From: DATFNI01 sp963712305
Lineage (GTDB): Bacteria; Bacteroidota; Rhodothermia; Balneolales; DATFMH01
Direction of reading: 5' to 3'
DNA length: 64,000 nt
Assembly (NCBI GenBank): GCA_963712305.1
Contig: CAVQHI010000002.1
Location: 186,001 to 250,000 of the forward strand
Position numbers and translations under genes: made by a program. Positions within the stretch are counted from its first letter, which is position 1; the number at the start of each line of letters is the position of its first letter. This document shows, piece by piece, positions 17,032 to 24,997 of the stretch. The notes under the pieces are model-generated. The model was given only the letters and a program-made list of their open reading frames with translations. It made no database searches and was not told the origin of the DNA.

Positions 17032-18093
17032 ATGAGTAAGGTTGATGAGAGAGTGATTGATCGAAATGAATCGGTTAGAAGTGCTCTGAAGCGATTAAAC
17101 TTTATATCGGATACGTATGTCAAAGATCCTCTGGGGTTGTTTGTCGCAGATGAGGATGGTCGATGCATAGGTACTTTAACGGATGGTGATATTCGGCGGA
17201 ATTTGTTGACCGGAAAAGATATAGATGACCCGGTTGTCAACTTTATGAATAGCAATTTTCGTTATTTGAGGCATAAGGATTTTGATCCAGACTACGTACG
17301 GGAACTTTATGAGGCGAATTATAAACTCATACCTGTTCTTGATGATGATAACAGACTGGTGAAAGTCATAGACTTCACAAAAAAGAAATCTGTTCTTCCC
17401 GTAGATGCAGTTCTCATGGCGGGAGGCGAAGGACAAAGACTCAGACCTCTCACCGAAACCATTCCAAAACCATTACTTAAGGTTGGTAACAAGCCGATTA
17501 TCGAACATAATATTGATCGACTCAATAAGTATGGTATAGAAAATATTCATATATCAGTGCGCTACCTGGGTGAGCAGATCATTAATTATTTTGGAGATGG
17601 CAGTCAGAAGGATATCAAGATTGATTATGTAACCGAGGATGAACCATTGGGGACAATGGGGGCAATAAAGCTTTTTGAAAGATTTGAACATGACTATATA
17701 CTCTTGATGAATTCTGATCTGCTTACAACTGTCGAGTATGATAAATTTTTCCATGAGTTTATCAAGAGTGGTGCAGATATGGCAGTTGGTTCCGTTCCTT
17801 ACGAGGTAAAGGTACCATTTGCAGTACTACATATGAATGGGGAAAAAATTGTTTCCTGCAAGGAGAAGCCTGAATACACATATTATTCCAATGCTGGAAT
17901 CTATTTGTTAAAGACGGAACTTCTGGACGGTTTGAAACGGGGAGTGAGACTCGACACAACAGATTTTATCGCAAATCTCATCGACAAGGGGAGGAATGTT
18001 ATCTATTACCCTATTCTCGGTTATTGGATGGACATTGGGCAAATTGAGGATTTTAATAAAGTCCAGAAGGATATAAAATTACTGGAATTATAA
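17032..18093 (+). CDS. PtmE-like CBS-nucleotidyltransferase
   Basis: 353 residues with two parts: a CBS-pair-like domain (about 1-120, including DPLGLFVADEDGRCIGTLTDGDIRR and LIPVLDDDNRLVKVIDFT), then a sugar-1-phosphate nucleotidyltransferase from about residue 122 (DAVLMAGGEGQRLRPLTETIPKPLLKVGNKPI, later MNSDLLTT and EKPEYTYYSNAGIYLL). This fused layout is that of Campylobacter PtmE, reported to make GDP-glucosamine for legionaminic acid. Here the nucleotide (GDP or UDP) cannot be read from sequence. It begins 5 bp after the formyltransferase gene, so they are co-transcribed. Confidence 0.8.
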   Translation: MSKVDERVIDRNESVRSALKRLNFISDTYVKDPLGLFVADEDGRCIGTLTDGDIRRNLLTGKDIDDPVVNFMNSNFRYLRHKDFDPDYVRELYEANYKLIPVLDDDNRLVKVIDFTKKKSVLPVDAVLMAGGEGQRLRPLTETIPKPLLKVGNKPIIEHNIDRLNKYGIENIHISVRYLGEQIINYFGDGSQKDIKIDYVTEDEPLGTMGAIKLFERFEHDYILLMNSDLLTTVEYDKFFHEFIKSGADMAVGSVPYEVKVPFAVLHMNGEKIVSCKEKPEYTYYSNAGIYLLKTELLDGLKRGVRLDTTDFIANLIDKGRNVIYYPILGYWMDIGQIEDFNKVQKDIKLLEL

Positions 18094-18096
18094 ACC

Positions 18097-18795
18097 ATGA
18101 AGGTTTTGGCTATAATCCCTGCTCGTGGCGGCTCCAAGGGAATACCAGGGAAAAATCTGAAGATGCTGGGAAGCAAACCATTATTATACTGGTCCATTGA
18201 TGCGGCATTTAAGGCTATGGGTATTGATAAGATTGTAGTGTCGACTGATGACGCTAAAATAAAAGATGCAGCTCTAGCTCGTAGTGCTGACGTAATTGAC
18301 AGGCCAGCACATCTGGCGGGAGATCGTTCGCTGGTAATAGACGCCATCAGATATACAGTAGTTGAATTGGAGAACCAGAACCATTTTTATGACATCATAC
18401 TGCTGCTGGAATGCACTTCTCCATTTAAGGATATAAACCATATCGAACAGGCTATTGATTTGATAAAGACGGATAAAGCCGATTCGGTGACGACCTTTAA
18501 GGAATCGTGTGTTTCTCCGGGAAGGTTGTGGGCCGTATCTGAACATAGTGCGAAACCATTTATTCAAGCATCAGAACCATTTATGCCCCGTCAAAAGCAA
18601 CCCAAAGCTTACCAGCTAACAGGTGAGGTGTATGCCTTCCGCACGGATTTCCTAAAGAAAGAGACCGATGCAATCTCTCTGTTGCTCGGCCGTGTTGTTC
18701 CTATCATTTCCGATACGATACTGGACATCGATATTGATCATGAAATAGATTTTGAATTAGCAGAAATACTCATCAATAAATACCATTTGACATGA
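18097..18795 (+). CDS. CMP-nonulosonate cytidylyltransferase (NeuA/LegF-like)
   Basis: A 232-residue cytidylyltransferase that activates a nonulosonic acid with CTP before transfer. N-terminal signature LAIIPARGGSKGIPGKNLKMLGSKPLL, followed by VSTDDAKI, DRPAHLAGD, LLECTSPFKD (the LQPTSP-type motif), and the metal-binding DIDIDHEIDFELAE at the C-terminus. It corresponds to LegF/PtmB in Campylobacter. It starts 4 bp after the PtmE-like gene. It should supply the donor for a CMP-sugar transferase, for which the protein at 22.8 kb is a candidate. Confidence 0.87.
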   Translation: MKVLAIIPARGGSKGIPGKNLKMLGSKPLLYWSIDAAFKAMGIDKIVVSTDDAKIKDAALARSADVIDRPAHLAGDRSLVIDAIRYTVVELENQNHFYDIILLLECTSPFKDINHIEQAIDLIKTDKADSVTTFKESCVSPGRLWAVSEHSAKPFIQASEPFMPRQKQPKAYQLTGEVYAFRTDFLKKETDAISLLLGRVVPIISDTILDIDIDHEIDFELAEILINKYHLT

Positions 18796-19586
18796 AAAGC
18801 TTGAAAGAATTACTTGATTTAAAAGGCAAAACCGCCTTTGTTTCCGGTGGTGCCGGCTATCTCGGTAGTGCCATGTGTGAGACGCTTGCAGAACTGGGTG
18901 CTAATATTGCCATTGTGTCACGCGACAAGGAAAAATGTGAAAAATATGCACAGTCGTTGACAGAACGGTTTGGTACAAAAAATATCGGCCTTAAAGCAGA
19001 TATCACCAAAATCGACGAAGTGAAAAAAGCATATGAGGATACCGTTGAAGCTTTTGGGGGAATCGATATCCTGATAAATAATGCCTGGTCGGGAAACAAG
19101 AATACGTTTGAATCAATCAGTTATGAAGACTGGCATTATGATGTTGAGGTTTGCCTGAATGCTGTTTTTTATGCCGTAAAAGAAGCTTTCCCGTATTTGA
19201 AGAAGAGTAAGGGGGTGATTCTGAATATTGGTTCAATGTATGGCCATATTGCTCCTGATTACAGGTTATATGATGGGAAAGAGACAGCAAATCCACCAAG
19301 TTATGGTGCCGCAAAAGCCGCCGTTCTTCAACTGACTAAGTATCTGGCAAGTTTCCTGTCTCCTCATGGTATCCGTGTGAATGCCATCAGTCCGGGACCC
19401 TATCCCTTCCCAATAACAGTGGAAAAAAATCCCGCTTTTATCGATCGGCTGGCTGCGAAAAACATGCTGAATCGCATCGGAGAGCCGGATGATCTGAAGG
19501 GTGCTGTTGCCTTACTTTGCAGCGATGCTTCCAAGTATATGACAGGACAAAACATCTGTGTCGACGGGGGCTGGGCTCAATGGTAA
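18792..19586 (+). CDS. PtmA-like short-chain dehydrogenase/reductase
   Basis: A 264-residue classical SDR: AFVSGGAGYLGSAM cofactor motif, NNAWSGN, catalytic S and Y-x3-K (IGSMYGHIAPDYR, then SYGAAKAAV), PGPYPFPI and a typical GQNICVDGGWAQW C-terminus. The MYGHIAPDYRLYDG insert is shared by PtmA-like members of flagellar-glycan loci. In Campylobacter, PtmA is proposed to act early in the amino-sugar supply for legionaminic acid, and the exact reaction is not settled. Overlaps the previous gene by 4 bp. A close paralogue lies at 20.7 kb. Confidence 0.85.
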   Translation: MKSLKELLDLKGKTAFVSGGAGYLGSAMCETLAELGANIAIVSRDKEKCEKYAQSLTERFGTKNIGLKADITKIDEVKKAYEDTVEAFGGIDILINNAWSGNKNTFESISYEDWHYDVEVCLNAVFYAVKEAFPYLKKSKGVILNIGSMYGHIAPDYRLYDGKETANPPSYGAAKAAVLQLTKYLASFLSPHGIRVNAISPGPYPFPITVEKNPAFIDRLAAKNMLNRIGEPDDLKGAVALLCSDASKYMTGQNICVDGGWAQW

Positions 19587-20521
19587 AAGACAGAATGAAT
19601 GTAGGGGTGATTGGCTATAGTGAAGGAGACGGGCATCCATACTCTTTCAGTGCGATTATCAATGGCTATGACTTCGATAAGATGAAAAGGTCGCCCTATC
19701 CGGGGATAGCTAATTATTTGTCCTGGCAGCCTTTTTATAATTATGGAGTCGGCCAGATGAAAGTGACTCATGCATGGGCACAAGACAAAGCTATTGCCAG
19801 AAATATTGCAGATTGTACCTATATAGATCATGTCGTGGATGACTATAAATCCATGACGGATGATGTGGATATTGTTCTGGTATTGCGGGATGATGCCGAG
19901 TCTCATTACGAAATCACCTCACATTTCCTTAAAAAGGGCAAGGTCGTATTTGTGGATAAGCCGCTTACAAAAAGCCTGGAGGAACTCAGTTACTATCAAC
20001 CGTGGCTTGAGAAAGGAAAGCTGATGAGTTGTTCCGGTTTCCGGTATTATCCCAAAATTCAGAACGGGGCTCGCGGGATACTGGATAAAGATGATATCGT
20101 TTTCAGTCATTCCGTGAGCATCATCGATTGGCATCGCTATGGAATCCATGTGCTTGAAGGAATATCACCGCTTATGGGTTCGGATATCGAATGGATTCAA
20201 AATATCGGTGAAGAAGAGAATGAAGTTGTGCGAATTGCCTATCGTTCGGGAAAGAATGCCGTCATCCAGGTTAACACAAAAATTGGTTTTGTCCTGAGAA
20301 GCGCCTTTTATACAGGCAACGGCAAACATCAGATAATCGATTATGATGACAATTTCAGTTGTTTCCGGGGTATTCTTTGGAACTTGCATCAACAAATCGT
20401 GACTGGCAAGCCGGCAATAAATCCGGATGAGACCGTAACCCTGATGAAAACACTCTATGCCGGAATATACTCACGCAACCACGGTGGCGAAAAAGTTTAT
20501 ATCGATCAATTGACAACATAA
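19580..20521 (+). CDS. Gfo/Idh/MocA-family oxidoreductase
   Basis: About 313 residues from the ATG at 19580 (the frame continues upstream inside the previous gene, but that part is not homologous). N-terminal Rossmann-type domain (MNVGVIGYSEGDGHPYSFSAIINGYDF) with DDVDIVLVLRDDAESHYE, and the family signature KVVFVDKPLTKSLEEL carrying the EKP/DKP Lys. The C-terminal domain is an alpha/beta substrate domain. The GxGxxG motif is atypical (GYSEGDG), as in the group annotated as Gfo/Idh in nonulosonic acid loci (PtmF-like position). Likely a sugar oxidoreductase. Overlaps the SDR stop by 7 bp. Confidence 0.75.
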   Translation: MVKDRMNVGVIGYSEGDGHPYSFSAIINGYDFDKMKRSPYPGIANYLSWQPFYNYGVGQMKVTHAWAQDKAIARNIADCTYIDHVVDDYKSMTDDVDIVLVLRDDAESHYEITSHFLKKGKVVFVDKPLTKSLEELSYYQPWLEKGKLMSCSGFRYYPKIQNGARGILDKDDIVFSHSVSIIDWHRYGIHVLEGISPLMGSDIEWIQNIGEEENEVVRIAYRSGKNAVIQVNTKIGFVLRSAFYTGNGKHQIIDYDDNFSCFRGILWNLHQQIVTGKPAINPDETVTLMKTLYAGIYSRNHGGEKVYIDQLTT

Positions 20522-20547
20522 GTATGTCTAAAATCCATACACTTGGA

Positions 20548-20687
20548 TGTCATCCTGATGCCCCGAAAGCTTTCGGGGCGTAGGATCTCGTTAGCCGGGC
20601 GAAATGATCAACTCAGATGTAACTATCATTTCCTGAATTCCACGAGATCCTACTTTTCCCGACAAGTCGGTGAATATCAGGATGACA
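20548..20687. mobile_element. MITE-like element with GTCATCCTGAT inverted ends
   Basis: 140 bp with inverted ends TGTCATCCTGAT (20548-20559) and ATCAGGATGACA (20676-20687), and inside them a second inverted pair, GTAGGATCTCGT and ACGAGATCCTAC. Left hairpin GCCCCGAAAGCTTTCGGGGC. Non-coding. Related half-units occur at 54.08 and 57.87 kb. It lies between two operon segments of the glycan locus. Confidence 0.65.
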
Positions 20688-20744
20688 GTCTCTCTTTTAC
20701 AGAACTTTTAAAGTGAATCCAATTTATTTTAATCAGAGAACATT

Positions 20745-21485
20745 ATGGGCCGCTTAGATAACAAAGTAATCATCATCACCGGTGGAAACGGGTTAATTGG
20801 GAAAGCCATTGTTGCAAGAGTCCGCTCCGAGGGAGGGATCGGGATTAATGCAGATGTGACAAATACGGATGATCTGGATAAATTATCAGTTCATTGCGAC
20901 ATTACAGATGAAAACTCGATTCAACAGGTGATTGACATCGTGCTGGACAAGCACGGCAGGATCGACGGACTGGTTAATAATGCCTATCCGCGGACTAAAG
21001 ACTGGGGTTCAAAGTTCGAGGATATTCCAATTGCCTCATGGAAGAGGAATGTGGATATGCAGTTAAACAGCCATTTCATCTTCTGTCAGAAGGTGCTGAA
21101 GTACATGCAGCAACAGAAAAGCGGGGCAATCGTTAATATAGGCTCAACGTACGGGGTTGTCGCCCCCGATTTTACGGTATACGACGGAACGCCGATGACT
21201 TCCCCTGCTGCCTATAATGCGATCAAAGGAGGCATCATTAATTTCACACGTTATCTGGCTTCCTATTATGGGAAGGATAATATTCGGGTAAACAGTGTTT
21301 CTCCAGGTGGTATTTTTGATAACCAACCGGAGCCTTTTGTTAAAAATTATGAACATAAAGTTCCTTTAAAAAGGATGGGTACGCCGGAAGATATTGCGCC
21401 TCCGATATGCTTTCTTCTGTCAGAAGAAGCGCGGTACATAACCGGCCATAATTTGATGGTTGATGGGGGATGGACTTGTATATAA
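20745..21485 (+). CDS. PtmA-like short-chain dehydrogenase/reductase, second copy
   Basis: A 246-residue SDR: IITGGNGLIGKAIV, NNAYPR, IGSTYGVVAPDFTVYDG with Y-x3-K (AAYNAIKGG), and GHNLMVDGGWTCI at the end. It shares with the SDR at 18.8 kb the unusual APDF/Y-x-x-YDG insert and the GGWxx C-terminus, so the two are paralogues with a probable common role on related sugar substrates. It follows a MITE-like element and starts a second block of the locus. ATG is preceded by ATTAT without a clear Shine-Dalgarno, as is common in this window. Confidence 0.85.
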   Translation: MGRLDNKVIIITGGNGLIGKAIVARVRSEGGIGINADVTNTDDLDKLSVHCDITDENSIQQVIDIVLDKHGRIDGLVNNAYPRTKDWGSKFEDIPIASWKRNVDMQLNSHFIFCQKVLKYMQQQKSGAIVNIGSTYGVVAPDFTVYDGTPMTSPAAYNAIKGGIINFTRYLASYYGKDNIRVNSVSPGGIFDNQPEPFVKNYEHKVPLKRMGTPEDIAPPICFLLSEEARYITGHNLMVDGGWTCI

Positions 21486-21507
21486 ATAATAATTAGAAGG
21501 GCACATA

Positions 21508-22773
21508 ATGCACGCTCTATTAATAAATGATACATCGCTTGGCGCTAACATTGGGGGACGTGCTAATGCTGTAGCACTAATCAGGATGCTAAAGCATGCT
21601 GGGGTAACAGAGATATCCTCTATTTACGGTTATGATATTAATCCATATATGCCGGGCAGCAGGCGTATGTTTATCACGCAGCATTATCTTTCTCTCTTTG
21701 TACCAGCTATTGTACCTAAATTAAAGAGCAAAATTTTTGGAGAAAGCCGAACGGATTTCTCCAAAAATTTTAAGGTCCCTAAGAAATGGAGCGAATTTGA
21801 TGAATTGGCATATCAATACTTGAATGCGGATAAATATGCTGACTTTATCAAAATGATGAAATCTGTTGATCTTGTTATTGTAAATGGTGAAGGGACCATT
21901 TATGGTGACCGCGATGAGAGCATTTTTATACTGTTTTTGCTCTATTTGGCTAAAAAATATCTTGATAAACCGGCAATCATAGTAAATCATACGCTTGACG
22001 CTGATAATGGCGAGTTGCGTAAGATAGTAGATAATTTGTACCCCATACTTGATGACATTGTGTTCAGGGAGCATACGTCGCTTAACAACTTTGGCTATTT
22101 CCCTAAAGCAAGATTTGCTGCAGACACCGCTTTTGTATATAAAGCAGCTTCAAAAGATACATTACGCAATATTTCATCCCGTGTGGGATATTATGATATT
22201 TGGCCTTTTCAGACGTATGATTTTGATATGGATAAGCCGTATATCTGTGTTGGTGGCAGCTCAATCTTTTTTCGGAATGATATGAAGCACATAAATCCAA
22301 CCACTGATTTTTTTGAACTATGTAAAGCCTTGAAAGAAAAGTTCGGTCAGGTGGTTTGCGTTTCATCGGATTTACCCGATGAGACTTTTCTCAAAGAAGT
22401 CTCAATGTCTCTGAAATTACCTTTTATTTCTTGTAGAACATCGATCTTGCAGACAGTCGATATCATTGGAAATGCCAGGGTATTCCTCAGCGGTCGATGG
22501 CATCCAACGATTTTTGCAATAAATAGTGGTGTGCCAGTGGTGGCATTTTCTGCTCATAATTTCAAAATGCGAGCTTTGCTTGATTTGATGGGTATCAAAG
22601 ATGATGTATATGATGCGGAATACCTATCAAATCAAAAAAAAGAGCTGATCAGCAGAATTGAGTACTATTTTGATAATAATAGTATTAGGGAGGGACTATC
22701 TGAAAAAGCCGCTTTAATGGAACGATCCGCTTATGATAATGTGAATTTTGTGGAAAAGTTAAGTGTACAGTAA
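21508..22773 (+). CDS. Polysaccharide pyruvyl transferase family protein (WcaK-like)
   Basis: 421 residues with a GT-B-like architecture. N-terminal half: LLINDTSLGANIGGRANAVALI, then DLVIVNGEGTIYGDR (the NGEG motif of the family). C-terminal half: VCVSSDLPDETFL, VFLSGRWHPTIFAINSGVPVVAFSAHNFKMRALLDLMGI, with the R-x-H motif of pyruvyl transferases. Family members add a pyruvyl ketal to a sugar of a polysaccharide using PEP, and some act on other acceptors. Starts 22 bp after the SDR stop. The acceptor here is unknown. Confidence 0.78.
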   Translation: MHALLINDTSLGANIGGRANAVALIRMLKHAGVTEISSIYGYDINPYMPGSRRMFITQHYLSLFVPAIVPKLKSKIFGESRTDFSKNFKVPKKWSEFDELAYQYLNADKYADFIKMMKSVDLVIVNGEGTIYGDRDESIFILFLLYLAKKYLDKPAIIVNHTLDADNGELRKIVDNLYPILDDIVFREHTSLNNFGYFPKARFAADTAFVYKAASKDTLRNISSRVGYYDIWPFQTYDFDMDKPYICVGGSSIFFRNDMKHINPTTDFFELCKALKEKFGQVVCVSSDLPDETFLKEVSMSLKLPFISCRTSILQTVDIIGNARVFLSGRWHPTIFAINSGVPVVAFSAHNFKMRALLDLMGIKDDVYDAEYLSNQKKELISRIEYYFDNNSIREGLSEKAALMERSAYDNVNFVEKLSVQ

Positions 22774-22785
22774 AGTCCCAAAAAC

Positions 22786-23841
22786 ATGAAGTACTTGTTT
22801 TACATTCATAGTGCAATCACTGAGTTGGTATCATATCATACGATCCGTGAGACAGGGCTTCCTGAAGAGGATATTGTTTTTTTAACGAATAGGAACTATA
22901 AACCGAATATTAAACTGTATAAATCGGTTGATTTCATATATGATGCTTATGATAGTTATTTCCGCGGATCAAAGAATTTAATTAAGTCGTGGAAAAGGTA
23001 TCGGGAGTTTAACAGGTATATAAATAGCGTCGTTGAGGGAAGTGATTATTACGCATATGTTCCTTTAACATATCCTGACTTTATTAGCCTGCTTATTTAT
23101 AATAGAAAATGTACAGGCTATTCAATTATTGAAGAGGGATCCTTTGCATATCATCCTATTGAAGAGGTCAATACAGTATATAAGATGAAGAGATCTTTCA
23201 TATGGGATGATTTGGGCTATTTTGGGACGTTAAGAGACTGTTGGTTTTATAACGACGACTATGACTATGTAATTGGGTTTTCAAAGGATTCCTTTCCTGG
23301 ATTTAAAAGGCGAAAGATTTTAAAACGGAACAATATTGTAGATTTCCTAAAATTCAATCTTAAAACAAATGCTGCTATAATTGTACTTAGTGCAGAATCA
23401 ATTCATGGGGAAGTACCGCTTTCGTGCTATAAATCCGCATTAAAAGCATTTATAAATGATCATTTTAAAGATAAAAAGGACGTTAACTTATATTATAAAT
23501 TACACCCTGCTCAGGTTGGTTCAGAAGAAGAGCAGGTGTACGATTCCTTTTTTCAACAGGAGCCTTTTCCAAATATTGAGAGGCTGCCGAATGATGTGAG
23601 TCTGGAATTTTTGGCTCAGAATGAAAACGGAGTTTCATTTTTTGTGACGGCCAGTTCCGTAGCCCTTTACGCTAAATTATTTGGCAGAGATGTGTATTCG
23701 TATGTTGATTATTTGATCGAATTTTGTCCAGGTTATGAAGAAGAAGTAAAAAAGATACCGGAGCTTCTGCTTAAAAATGTTGTTCGTCTCAAACCGGAGA
23801 GAAAAAAGACGAAAGCAAAAAGAATAATAAATAATACGTAA
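22786..23841 (+). CDS. Putative nonulosonic acid (sialyl-type) transferase
   Basis: 351 residues, not matched to a named family by memory, but it carries the three short motifs that bacterial sialyltransferases (GT38/52/80 group) have in common: an acidic-acidic-Gly motif E116-E117-G118 (YSIIEEGSFAYH), an HP motif H240-P241 (YYKLHPAQ), and an SS motif S290-S291 (FFVTASSVALYAKLFG). Order and spacing fit: EEG in the first half, HP then SS about 50 residues apart in the second half. This GT-B enzyme class uses CMP-sugars. Sited 12 bp after the pyruvyl transferase gene, in a locus with a CMP-nonulosonate synthetase. Adding the nonulosonic acid to a glycan or protein is the likely job. This is an inference. 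Confidence 0.6.
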   Translation: MKYLFYIHSAITELVSYHTIRETGLPEEDIVFLTNRNYKPNIKLYKSVDFIYDAYDSYFRGSKNLIKSWKRYREFNRYINSVVEGSDYYAYVPLTYPDFISLLIYNRKCTGYSIIEEGSFAYHPIEEVNTVYKMKRSFIWDDLGYFGTLRDCWFYNDDYDYVIGFSKDSFPGFKRRKILKRNNIVDFLKFNLKTNAAIIVLSAESIHGEVPLSCYKSALKAFINDHFKDKKDVNLYYKLHPAQVGSEEEQVYDSFFQQEPFPNIERLPNDVSLEFLAQNENGVSFFVTASSVALYAKLFGRDVYSYVDYLIEFCPGYEEEVKKIPELLLKNVVRLKPERKKTKAKRIINNT

Positions 23842-23853
23842 TACAGGCCCGAC

Positions 23854-24930
23854 ATGATAGGTAATAAGATGAAAGGGGTCTCGGTAATTATATGTTCGTA
23901 TAACGGTGAGGCGGTTATTGGTAAAACACTGGATTGTCTGGGTAATCAAAAGGTGCCGCTTTCGATATCGTGGGAAGTAATCCTCGTAGACAATGCATCT
24001 ACTGATCGGACGTCAGAGCTCGCGAGAAAGGTGTGGAATGACGGGCAATATAAAACACCACTAAAAATTATTAATCAGCCGATTCCAGGTGCTACGGCAT
24101 CAAGAACCAAAGGGATTGAAATTGCTTCTTATGAATATATATTGACGTGCGACGATGACAATCGTCTAAGTGAAAACTATATTGAAACAGCCTATGGAAT
24201 AATGGATGCAGATCCTGAGATTGGAATTCTTGGGGGCAAAGGGATTCCCGAATTCGAAATCTCACCACCTCATTGGTTTGACCAGTTTGAACAATATTAC
24301 GCGTGCGGTAATCAATGCGAGCATGAAGGTGATCTGACGAATTCAAAAAGTTATGTATACGGGGCAGGATCTATATATCGGAAATCAGTTTGGGAATCAC
24401 TTAGAAAATGTGGGTTTGAATTCGTTCTGCCGGGCCGGGCTGGAGGTGACAAGGGGAAAATGATCGGCGGGGAAGATAAGGTTTTGGGTCTTGTTCATGT
24501 GATAGCTGGATATAAAATTTGGTATAGTGACCAGTTGATTTTTTCTCATTACATAAAAAAAAACCGGCTCGATTTCGAATACCTTAATAAAATGAGTATA
24601 GGTAACGGACGTGCCAGCGCTTTGCTTGATCCGTTTGTTGATTTTGCAAAGAATCAGATTAGTTCGGGTAAGCGGCTAAAAGAAATATATCAGACCATGC
24701 GGCATATCATTAGTTTCACAAAGCAAAATATTTTACAGCGTACAAAAAAAAATGATGTTTTATCCCGTAAAGTGCTGTACTCTTATTACAAAGGTCGGCT
24801 GGGAGAGCTCTGTAGCTTTAAACTAGATTATTTCGGAAACTACACGAGCGGGCTTAATATGTGCAGGAACATTGAAGATTGTGACGAATTGCCCCTGTTA
24901 CCAGATAACAGAATAGCACAGAAAAATTAA
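23854..24930 (+). CDS. Family 2 glycosyltransferase
   Basis: 358 residues with a GT-A fold: VSVIICSYNGEAVIGKTLDCL at the start, EVILVDNASTDRTSELA, PGATASRTKGIEIASYEYILTCDDDNRLSENYI (the D-x-D metal motif as DDDN), then ILGGKGIPEF and YVYGAGSIYRKSVWESL. The C-terminal part is not membrane-spanning. It transfers a sugar from an NDP donor in the cytoplasm. The real start may be the ATG at 23854 or the second Met (MKG, 23869). It is the third of four genes in this block and follows the putative transferase at 22.8 kb by 12 bp. Confidence 0.82.
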   Translation: MIGNKMKGVSVIICSYNGEAVIGKTLDCLGNQKVPLSISWEVILVDNASTDRTSELARKVWNDGQYKTPLKIINQPIPGATASRTKGIEIASYEYILTCDDDNRLSENYIETAYGIMDADPEIGILGGKGIPEFEISPPHWFDQFEQYYACGNQCEHEGDLTNSKSYVYGAGSIYRKSVWESLRKCGFEFVLPGRAGGDKGKMIGGEDKVLGLVHVIAGYKIWYSDQLIFSHYIKKNRLDFEYLNKMSIGNGRASALLDPFVDFAKNQISSGKRLKEIYQTMRHIISFTKQNILQRTKKNDVLSRKVLYSYYKGRLGELCSFKLDYFGNYTSGLNMCRNIEDCDELPLLPDNRIAQKN

Positions 24931-24997
24931 CATCTATTGTGAGTTAGTTATTACTAATCGGTTCAGGTTGGCAAGGTATAGAAGTAGGTGAATTGTT

